A stretch of DNA of 5,349 bases from Anaerolineales bacterium. GTDB lineage: Bacteria; Chloroflexota; Anaerolineae; Anaerolineales; UBA6663. Position numbers and translations under genes: made by a program. The stretch lies in the NCBI GenBank assembly GCA_017999235.1, contig JAGOBN010000328.1:1-5349 (forward strand), read 5' to 3'. Every line of letters starts with the position of its first letter. Within the stretch, counting starts at the first letter, position 1. The notes below the pieces were generated by a model. That model searched no databases. It worked only from the letters and a program-made list of their open reading frames with translations, and was not told the DNA's origin. Of the stretch, positions 1-5,029 are shown piece by piece.

Positions 1-337
1 GGGCCAAAAGAGCGGCCGGACCTACACCACGCCCGTGCAATACAAACAGTTCGGCCAGACGCTCAAGTTCGTCACCCGCCGAAGCCGCGTCTGGTGGAAG
101 AATCTGCGCGGCGGCGCGCCCGTCACTGTGCGCTTGCGCGGCCAGGATCAACCCGGCCGCGCGGAAGAGGCGCCGGCCGACGATGCGGCGGCGCTGGCGG
201 CCGAGATCCTGACCGTCTACGCGCCCGTGGTCTCCGCCGCGGCGGCGGCGCAGATGGCCCCGGAGTCGGTCGTCATCCACATCGCCCTGACCCCCCGACC
301 ACCAGCGGCTCCAGGGACAGGCGGCCCGGCCCGATAA
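1..337 (+). CDS. Nitroreductase / deazaflavin-dependent oxidoreductase family protein, 3' end (5' truncated)
   Basis: The reading frame is open from base 2 and stops with TAA at 335-337, leaving about 111 residues of the C-terminal part. The visible start reads GQKSGRTYTTPVQY, followed by RRSRVWWKNLRGG and PVTVRLRG. This resembles the GRKSGRPRTTPL ... W(Y/W)xNLR ... PxVxVxxRG pattern of the F420H2-dependent nitroreductase/quinone reductase family (DUF385, split beta-barrel, PF04075-like). Members reduce quinones or nitro compounds with F420H2, or bind flavin; the cofactor cannot be told from this piece. A GTG at 35 could be read as a start, but the family pattern clearly continues upstream of it, so the gene begins outside the window. 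The last ~20 residues are a Pro/Gly/Ala-rich tail (after ESVVIHIAL) that looks unstructured. A strong hairpin terminator follows 60 bp downstream. Family call moderately sure, function unproven. Confidence 0.6.
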   Translation, partial: GQKSGRTYTTPVQYKQFGQTLKFVTRRSRVWWKNLRGGAPVTVRLRGQDQPGRAEEAPADDAAALAAEILTVYAPVVSAAAAAQMAPESVVIHIALTPRPPAAPGTGGPAR

Positions 338-346
338 CGGCTAATT

Positions 347-388
347 CTGACCTGGTTGATGACCTTCGGCACTGGGTCATGTGACCCA
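347..388. promoter_or_regulatory. Operator-like element A: three TGACC half-sites with an embedded dyad
   Basis: TGACC occurs at 348, 360 and 382, so the half-sites are spaced 12 and 22 bp apart. Between the second and third lies the core CGGCACTGGG. A 7-bp dyad, TGGGTCA (373-379) with TGACCCA (382-388), is centred on a 2-bp spacer. The 28 bp at 359-386 match 2645-2672 at 24 positions, and both copies stand shortly upstream of an operon. This suggests a regulator binding site, possibly with the promoter of the 449 operon inside or just beyond it. A TAAAAC at 397-402 is a weak -10 candidate, with no convincing -35. The regulator is unknown. Confidence 0.5.
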
Positions 389-397
389 CCGGCCGGT

Positions 398-435
398 AAA
401 ACGGGAAGCGTTCCAAGACGCTTCCCGTTTTGTTT
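398..435 (+). terminator. Perfect 13-bp hairpin with T-rich tail (intrinsic terminator or leader attenuator)
   Basis: AAAACGGGAAGCG (398-410) and CGCTTCCCGTTTT (419-431) are exact reverse complements around an 8-nt loop, TTCCAAGA. The right arm ends in TTTT and continues as GTTT to 435. This is the classic shape of a Rho-independent terminator, and the A-tract on the left would let it also work on the opposite strand. It could end transcription of the upstream oxidoreductase gene. Its tail, however, directly abuts the GAGGAG ribosome binding site at 436-441 of the next gene, leaving no room for a promoter in between, so a transcript started upstream would have to read through it. Confidence 0.75.
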
Positions 436-448
436 GAGGAGATAACGC

Positions 449-1432
449 ATGCGTACCTTGATCGTTGCTGAACAAACCCCAGCCGCCCCGAGCCTGCCTG
501 GCTTGAGCCGGCTGTGGCGCACGAACTGGCCGCTGACCGTGGTGGGCTTGGGCAGCTTGGCCTTGCTCGCTTTTACGGCCGTTATGATCGTGGTTGACCC
601 GCGCCTGATCACGGGCGCGCCGGCCTGGGTCAAGCCGGCCAAATTCGCGCTCTCCACCATCGCCTACGCGCTCACGCTCACCTGGATGCTGGGCTATGTC
701 CAGGGCCGGCCTCGGCTGGTGAACGTCGTCGGCACGGTTACGGCCGCCGGCTTCATTGTCGAGCTGGCCTTGATCGTGGTCCAGGTGGTGCGCGGCGTCC
801 GCAGCCACTTCAACCTCAGCACCCCGCTGGATGGCGCGCTGTTCTCGATCATGGGCGTCACCATCGTGGTGGTGTGGCTGATGAATCTCCTGGCCGCGCT
901 CCTGGTCCTGCGCCAGAAGTTCACCGACCCGGCCCTGGCCTGGTCACTGCGCTTGGGTTTGCTGATCACGCTTTACGGCGCCGGCGTGGCCTTTTGCATG
1001 ACCAGCCCGACGCCGGACCAACTGGCGGCGCTGCAGGCCGGCGCGGCCCCGGCGTTTATCGGCGCGCACAGCGTGGGCGTGGCGGATGGGGGGGCCGGCC
1101 TGCCGTTCTTGGGTTGGAGCACCACGGGCGGCGATCTGCGCATCCCGCACTTCGTGGGCCTGCATGCGCTGCAGATTGTGCCCGGGCTGGGCTGGCTGAT
1201 CAGTCGGTTATTCACGGCTTTCAGCGCGCGCCGGCGCGCGGCCCTGGTGTGGACGGGCGCCCTGGGTTATCTGGGGCTGGCGCTCACGCTCACCTGGCAG
1301 GCGCTGCGCGGCCAGTCGGTGATCGCGCCGGATGCTTGGACGCTCGGCGCGCTGGCGGTGCTGGGGTTGAGTGTGGCCGGCCTCAGCGCCGCCCTCATCC
1401 TGAGCGGCCGGCGGGCCGCGTCATCAATTTGA
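449..1432 (+). CDS. Uncharacterised multi-pass membrane protein (327 aa)
   Basis: The ATG at 449 follows GAGGAG at 436-441 with a 7-nt gap, which fixes the start; TGA lies at 1430-1432. The protein has about eight hydrophobic segments, near residues 28-49, 66-84, 93-113, 131-154, 165-183, 234-254, 263-284 and 297-319. Motifs that look conserved rather than merely hydrophobic are KPAKF (62-66, just before the second segment), RGVRSHFN (115-122), H207, DGG (213-215), GWSTTGGDLR (222-231) and HFVGLHALQ (234-242). The polar loop around 184-233 with H207, D213, D229 and R231, followed by H234 and H239 at the next membrane segment, could form a metal, haem or substrate site; that is inference. I recognise the pattern as recurring in bacterial proteins of unknown function but cannot name a family or activity. 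It heads a three-gene operon, 11 nt before the CPBP protease gene. A secondary transporter or membrane oxidoreductase cannot be excluded. Confidence 0.85.
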   Translation: MRTLIVAEQTPAAPSLPGLSRLWRTNWPLTVVGLGSLALLAFTAVMIVVDPRLITGAPAWVKPAKFALSTIAYALTLTWMLGYVQGRPRLVNVVGTVTAAGFIVELALIVVQVVRGVRSHFNLSTPLDGALFSIMGVTIVVVWLMNLLAALLVLRQKFTDPALAWSLRLGLLITLYGAGVAFCMTSPTPDQLAALQAGAAPAFIGAHSVGVADGGAGLPFLGWSTTGGDLRIPHFVGLHALQIVPGLGWLISRLFTAFSARRRAALVWTGALGYLGLALTLTWQALRGQSVIAPDAWTLGALAVLGLSVAGLSAALILSGRRAASSI

Positions 1433-1443
1433 AGGGAACGCCC

Positions 1444-2163
1444 ATGCCAAAGCCTTTGTCACTGCGCCGCGTCTGGTTCACGCTGGCCGCGCCGCCCGTT
1501 ATCTTCCTGCTGGTCATCGTCGCCGTATCCGTCTATTTCGGCGTGCTGACGGCCGGCGACGCGGAGGCCATCGCCCGGGAGACGCCGGCCGCGCTGCCCG
1601 TCATCCTGGTGCTGGTGCAATTGGCGCTGGCGTGGCTGCTTTATCTTCAAACCCGCGCGGACGGCCTGGGCTGGCGCGGCCTGGGCTGGCCCGTGCCGGC
1701 CGGCCGTTCCCGGACGGCCGTGATTTTGATGGGCGCCGGCGCCGGCGCTGCGCTGGGCGTGATCTACAGCCTGTGGCTGTCCCCGTGGCTGAGTGTGCTT
1801 CAGCGAACGCTGGGGGACTATGTGCCGCCGGATTCGCTCACCCCGGCCCTCGGCGCCAGCCTCCTCCCGTTCTTCATCGCCAACGTTCTGCTGGCGCCGG
1901 TGGTGGAAGAGCTGCTTTACCGCGGCTATGCCCTGACGCAGCTGCGCCGGCGCTTTGGTCTGGCCGGCGCGATCGTGATCTCCTGCCTGTTCTTCGGCCT
2001 CCTGCACTGGGCGGGCGGGTTCTGGTATATCCTGCTGACCGGACTAGTGGCCGGCGGTCTGTTCGCGGGGCTGTATGCCTGGCAGGGGACACTGCTCGCA
2101 CCGTTCGCGGCCCATCTGGCGTTGAATCTGGTCGAATTTGTTTTTGTGGCCCTGGCGCGCTGA
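1444..2163 (+). CDS. CPBP family intramembrane glutamic protease (Rce1/Abi-like, PF02517)
   Basis: The 239-residue protein starts at ATG 1444, 11 nt after the previous stop, behind an AAGGGA ribosome binding site around 1432-1437. The same frame is open much further upstream, but only this start has a binding site and leaves the preceding gene intact. The C-terminal half carries all the expected CPBP motifs: EELLYR (E155, E156, R160), FFGLLH (F184, H188) and HLALN (H224, N228). In this family the Glu and His residues form the catalytic site within the membrane. Hydrophobic segments lie near residues 12-33, 51-68, 91-111, 138-153, 174-188, 193-212 and 218-237. Relatives include the CAAX prenyl protease Rce1 and bacteriocin-maturation or self-immunity proteins; most bacterial members have no known substrate. 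The length is usual, and no key residue is missing, so it is probably active. The target may be a partner encoded in the same operon, but nothing here proves it. Confidence 0.92.
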   Translation: MPKPLSLRRVWFTLAAPPVIFLLVIVAVSVYFGVLTAGDAEAIARETPAALPVILVLVQLALAWLLYLQTRADGLGWRGLGWPVPAGRSRTAVILMGAGAGAALGVIYSLWLSPWLSVLQRTLGDYVPPDSLTPALGASLLPFFIANVLLAPVVEELLYRGYALTQLRRRFGLAGAIVISCLFFGLLHWAGGFWYILLTGLVAGGLFAGLYAWQGTLLAPFAAHLALNLVEFVFVALAR

Positions 2164-2186
2164 GCGCCGGCAAGGAGTGGAGCAAG

Positions 2187-2648
2187 ATGTTGGCGTCGCT
2201 AAGCGAGCCGGTCTTTGGACTGGCCAACCTGTGGGTGCTGCCCTTCTGGGCGCTGATGATTTTTCTGCCCGGCTGGGGTGGGACGCGCCGGCTGATGGCC
2301 GGCGTCTGGCCGGTGGCGGTCCTGGCCGTGGCCTACGCCGGCCTGCTGCTGGCCCAGGTGGGCGCGCCCGGCGGCGCGGATCTGCTGGCCGGCCTCGCCA
2401 GCCCCAGCGCGGCCGGGATCGCGGCGCTGCTGGGCAACCCGGCCGGCGCCGCCATCGGCTGGATCCACTTTCTGGCGTTCGATTTATTTGTGGGACGCTG
2501 GGCGTATCTGGACAGCCGCGAGCGGCAGATGCCGGTCTGGCTGGCTTCGCCCGCGCTCGGCTTCATCTTCCTGGCCGGCCCGCTCGGGTTCCTGCTCTAT
2601 CTGCTCGCCCGGACCAGCCGGCGGCCGGCCGCTATGACCCAGCCATGA
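2187..2648 (+). CDS. ABA4-like (DUF4281) small membrane protein
   Basis: ATG 2187 is preceded by AAGGAG at 2172-2177 (9-nt spacing) and lies 23 nt after the CPBP stop, giving 153 residues. The frame is open further upstream, but that part only shadows the protease gene. The protein has four hydrophobic segments, near residues 15-30, 40-58, 88-106 and 122-142. The third carries W92-x-H94-x3-F98-D99 and FVGRW (101-105), followed by D109, then P122, GP at 131-132 and a final LLYLLAR. This is the hallmark of the ABA4-like family (PF14108). Plant ABA4 is needed to make neoxanthin from violaxanthin; bacterial members have no established reaction. The C-terminal tail (SRRPAAMTQP) is encoded by DNA that also contains the first half-sites of operator-like element B, and the TGA stop overlaps one of them. 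Family assignment is good; a carotenoid-related role is inference. Confidence 0.85.
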   Translation: MLASLSEPVFGLANLWVLPFWALMIFLPGWGGTRRLMAGVWPVAVLAVAYAGLLLAQVGAPGGADLLAGLASPSAAGIAALLGNPAGAAIGWIHFLAFDLFVGRWAYLDSRERQMPVWLASPALGFIFLAGPLGFLLYLLARTSRRPAAMTQP

Positions 2649-2673
2649 CCTCCGGCACTGGGGCACATGACCG
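2634..2673. promoter_or_regulatory. Operator-like element B: three ATGACC half-sites, 11 and 22 bp apart
   Basis: ATGACC occurs at 2634, 2645 and 2667. The 28 bp at 2645-2672 match element A (359-386) at 24 positions, including the core CGGCACTGGG. The dyad of element A is degraded here (GGGGCA in place of GGGTCA). The first two half-sites overlap the last codons and stop of the ABA4-like gene; the third lies 43 bp before the ABC ATPase start. In both elements a TA-containing hexamer (TAAAAC in A, TAGGCT at 2683-2688 in B) starts 10 nt after the last TGACC, possibly a -10 box. Likely operator/promoter of the exporter operon; regulator unknown. Confidence 0.5.
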
Positions 2674-2714
2674 GCCGGCCGCTAGGCTGAGACTGTTCAT
2701 CAGGAGCTAAACGC

Positions 2715-3659
2715 ATGTCCGCCATCCTCGACGCTCAAAACCTGGTCAAGCATTACGGCGACGTCCAGGCCGTTAAAGGCATCTCGTTCCAGATCGACGA
2801 GGGCGAGATCTTCAGCCTGCTCGGCCCGAACGGGGCCGGCAAATCCACCACCATCGCGATGCTCTCCACGCTCTACGCGCCCACCAGCGGGGACGCCGTC
2901 ATCGCCGGCCACTCGGTGACGCGCGCGCCGCTGGCTGTGCGCGCCGCCATCGGCGTGGTGCCGCAGGATCTGGCGCTGTATGAAGACTTGACCGCGCGCG
3001 AGAATTTGAATTTCTGGGGCCAGATGTACGGCATGGGCGGGGCCGGGCTGCGCCGGCGGGTCGCCGAAGTGCTGGACCAGATCGGCCTGACCGACAAGGC
3101 CGCCAAAGCGGTGAAGACCTTCTCCGGCGGCATGAAGCGCCGGGTCAACATCGGCGTCGGCCTGCTGCACAAGCCGCGCCTGCTCTTCATGGATGAGCCC
3201 ACCGTGGGCATCGACCCGCAGAGCCGGCGCGCCATCCTGGAGATGGTGAAGGACCTCAACCGCCAGGGGATGAGCGTGCTGTACACCACCCATTACATGG
3301 AGGAGGCGGCCGAGCTCTCCAGCCGCGTGGGCATCATCGACCACGGCCGCCTGATTGCGCTCGGCACGCAGGCCGAGCTGACTCGGCAGGTGGGCGGCCA
3401 GGACACGCTGCTGCTGCACCTCGGCGAAGACCAGCCGGCCGAGACCCTGGCGGCCGCGCTGCGGGTCGTTCCGGGCCTGCAGCAAGCCACGGCCACCGAT
3501 CACACCGTGGCCGTCATCGTCCCCTCGGCCGCCGACGCCCTGGCGGGGGTGGTGAGCCGCGCGGTCGAGGCCGGCGTGAAGATCCGGTCGGTGGATATCC
3601 AAGAGCCCAACCTCGAGTCGGTCTTCTTGAGCTTGACCGGGCGGGCGCTGCGCGATTAG
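2715..3659 (+). CDS. ABC-2 type exporter ATP-binding protein (DrrA-like, 314 aa)
   Basis: The start is ATG 2715 with AGGAG at 2702-2706; TAG lies at 3657-3659. This is a complete nucleotide-binding domain. Walker A is GPNGAGKST (37-45, K43), the Q-loop glutamine is Q84 (VVPQ), the signature is FSGGMKRR (136-143), Walker B is LLFMDEP (156-162, catalytic E161), the D-loop is GID (165-167), and the switch histidine is H193. The signature has Met where many ABC proteins have Gln, which is usual in the DrrA/CcmA (COG1131) group. Residues about 220-314 form the extra C-terminal domain (DUF4162-like) ending in LESVFLSLTGRALRD, typical of drug or lipid exporters of this type. It would energise the permeases encoded at 3798 and 5030 from the cytoplasmic side. 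The substrate is unknown. An operator-like element precedes it, and a repeat element begins right at its stop codon. Confidence 0.95.
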   Translation: MSAILDAQNLVKHYGDVQAVKGISFQIDEGEIFSLLGPNGAGKSTTIAMLSTLYAPTSGDAVIAGHSVTRAPLAVRAAIGVVPQDLALYEDLTARENLNFWGQMYGMGGAGLRRRVAEVLDQIGLTDKAAKAVKTFSGGMKRRVNIGVGLLHKPRLLFMDEPTVGIDPQSRRAILEMVKDLNRQGMSVLYTTHYMEEAAELSSRVGIIDHGRLIALGTQAELTRQVGGQDTLLLHLGEDQPAETLAAALRVVPGLQQATATDHTVAVIVPSAADALAGVVSRAVEAGVKIRSVDIQEPNLESVFLSLTGRALRD

Positions 3660-3770
3660 GAGTTAGGGGTTGGGGATTAGGGGTTAAGGATTGGAGATTA
3701 GGGAATAGATGGGCAAGCTGGATTGCGGAGCGAAACCCTAACCCCTAACCCCTAGCCCCTAACCCCTCCC
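3656..3770. repeat. Telomere-like heptanucleotide tandem repeats in inverted orientation
   Basis: From 3656 the sequence falls into seven consecutive 7-nt units: TTAGGAG, TTAGGGG, TTGGGGA, TTAGGGG, TTAAGGA, TTGGAGA and TTAGGGA (to 3704). After a spacer of about 31 nt (3705-3735), the complementary motif follows from 3736: CCCTAAC, CCCTAAC, CCCTAGC, CCCTAAC and CCCTCCC (to 3770). The left arm is degenerate and the right arm nearly perfect. Transcribed, the arms can pair into an imperfect stem of about 34 bp with strongest matches at 3698-3703/3736-3741 and 3677-3683/3756-3762. The right arm gives five or six closely spaced G-runs on the minus strand, fitting a G-quadruplex. The first unit overlaps the ATPase stop codon, yet neither flanking gene is damaged. 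It fills nearly the whole gap between the ATPase and permease 1. Confidence 0.85.
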
Positions 3771-3797
3771 ACCGAACACCTGGAACTGGAAAAGCTG

Positions 3798-5024
3798 ATG
3801 CTGAAAATCCTGCTGATCGGTCTCAAAGACGTCACCCTGGCCTTTCGCGACCGCGCGGCCCTGGTCCTGATGCTGGCGGCGCCATTTGTGCTGACGCTGG
3901 GCTTGGGCGCGGTGACCGGCCGCTTCTCGGGCAACACCGGCAGCGGGGTGCGGGACATCCCCGTGGTGGTGGTCAACCAGGACGCCGGCGCGCTGGGCCA
4001 GGCGCTGGCCGACCTGTTTAGCGCGGCCGAACTGCAAGACCTGCTGGCGCCGGCGCCGGCCAGCGACCCGGCCGCCGCGCGGCAAGCCGTGGACGCGGAT
4101 GAAGCCGCCGCCGCCGTGATCATCCCGGCCGGCTTCACGGACAGCGTCCTCACCGCCGCCGCCGTGGTTCACGTGGAGGTGTACGCCAACCCCACCCGGC
4201 CGACCAGCGTGGGCGTGGTGCAAGCCATCGTGGATGAGTTTCTGAGCCGTGTGGAAGTGGGGCGCGTGGGCGGCACGGTGGCGGTGACCCAATTGATCCT
4301 GAGCGGGCGCGTGGCCCCGCAGGACGCCGCCGCCGTCGGCCAGGAACTTGGCCAGCGCCAGGCGGACCTGGAGGCGGCCATTCGCTTGCGGGCCGGCGCG
4401 GCCGGCGCGGAGGCGCCGCGCTTCGACGTGCTGGCCTATCTGGCGCCCGGCATGGCCCTGATGTTCCTGATGTACACGGTCGCCAACGGCGGGCGCAGCC
4501 TGCTGGCCGAGCGCGCCCAAGGCACGCTGCCGCGTCTGCTGATCTCGCCGACAAGCACGCCGCAGGTTCTGGCCGGCAAGGTCTTCGGCATCTTCCTCAC
4601 CGGCGTGGCGCAGATGGCTATCCTCATTGGCGGCAGCACCTTGATCTTTGGCCTGCAGTGGGGCGACCCGCTGGGCGTGATCGCGCTGGTGCTGGCTGCC
4701 GTCGTTGGCGCCACCGGCTGGGGGCTGCTGCTCACCGCCATCGCCAAGGCGCCCAGCCAGGTGGCGAGCCTGGGTTCGGCCCTGATGCTGACCTTTGGCA
4801 TCCTGGGCGGCAGCTTCATCAGCCTGGACAACCTGCCGGCCCCCGTCCGCTGGGTGAGCCGCATCACGCCCAATGCCTGGGGCCTGGAAGGCTTCACCAC
4901 CCTGGCGCAGGGCGGCGGCCTGGCCGCGATCGCGCTCCCGCTGGCGGCCTTGCTGGCGATGGGGTTGGTGCTGTTTGGCGCGGCCGCGCTCCTGTTCAAC
5001 CGCCAAGGGCTGGCGCAGAGGTAA
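3798..5024 (+). CDS. ABC-2 type exporter permease 1 (408 aa)
   Basis: ATG 3798 is preferred because the frame is closed by TAG at 3753 inside the repeat element and no ATG/GTG/TTG lies between. The binding site is weak (GGAAAA around 3788-3793). The topology matches the ABC2_membrane_3 (PF12698) type: a cytoplasmic N-terminus (KILLIGLKDVTLAFRDR), a first membrane segment near 20-39, a large extracytoplasmic domain of about 170 residues (40-210), then five segments near 212-230, 258-286, 292-316, 325-343 and 376-401. The ERAQGTLPRLLISPTS stretch (238-253), a cytoplasmic coupling-helix-like motif, and ITPNAW (356-361) are typical of the family. It should form the transport path with permease 2, powered by the ATPase encoded upstream; DrrB-type systems move drugs, lipids or polyketides, but the substrate cannot be read here. 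The TAA stop is 5 nt before the next start. Confidence 0.93.
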   Translation: MLKILLIGLKDVTLAFRDRAALVLMLAAPFVLTLGLGAVTGRFSGNTGSGVRDIPVVVVNQDAGALGQALADLFSAAELQDLLAPAPASDPAAARQAVDADEAAAAVIIPAGFTDSVLTAAAVVHVEVYANPTRPTSVGVVQAIVDEFLSRVEVGRVGGTVAVTQLILSGRVAPQDAAAVGQELGQRQADLEAAIRLRAGAAGAEAPRFDVLAYLAPGMALMFLMYTVANGGRSLLAERAQGTLPRLLISPTSTPQVLAGKVFGIFLTGVAQMAILIGGSTLIFGLQWGDPLGVIALVLAAVVGATGWGLLLTAIAKAPSQVASLGSALMLTFGILGGSFISLDNLPAPVRWVSRITPNAWGLEGFTTLAQGGGLAAIALPLAALLAMGLVLFGAAALLFNRQGLAQR

Positions 5025-5029
5025 TTCCC

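Noticed and set aside
874..1443. Upstream extension of the CPBP protease frame to 874
   Set aside because: This part overlaps the membrane protein gene at 449-1432 and translates to Arg/Gly/Ala-rich sequence. ATG 1444 has a proper binding site and gives the normal family length.
1731..1752. GC-only run of GCCGGC words as a possible repeat or site
   Set aside because: It encodes the Gly/Ala-rich membrane helix GAGAGAALG of the CPBP protein. Similar words occur throughout the window and reflect composition.
1632..2186. Upstream extension of the ABA4-like frame to 1632
   Set aside because: It overlaps the catalytic part of the CPBP gene and has biased composition. AAGGAG before ATG 2187 and the ABA4-family length fix the later start.
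2673..2714. Sigma70 promoter of the ABC operon
   Set aside because: TAGGCT at 2683-2688 is a poor -10 box and there is no -35 at 16-18 bp. It is mentioned only within the operator entry and not claimed as a separate feature.
2700..3602. Minus-strand open frame of 300 codons opposite the ABC ATPase
   Set aside because: The + strand carries every ABC ATPase motif in order. The antisense translation is compositionally biased and has no motif, so it is a codon-composition shadow.
3656..3770. CRISPR array or true telomere
   Set aside because: The units are 7 nt with no unique spacers, so this is not CRISPR. The array is short, inverted and sits between two genes of one operon, so it is not a chromosome end.
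3759..5006. Long open frame on the minus strand opposite permease 1 (415 codons)
   Set aside because: Its translation is Gln/Arg/His/Gly-rich low-complexity with no recognisable domain, and it lies opposite a clear ABC permease. Such antisense frames are expected in GC-rich DNA.
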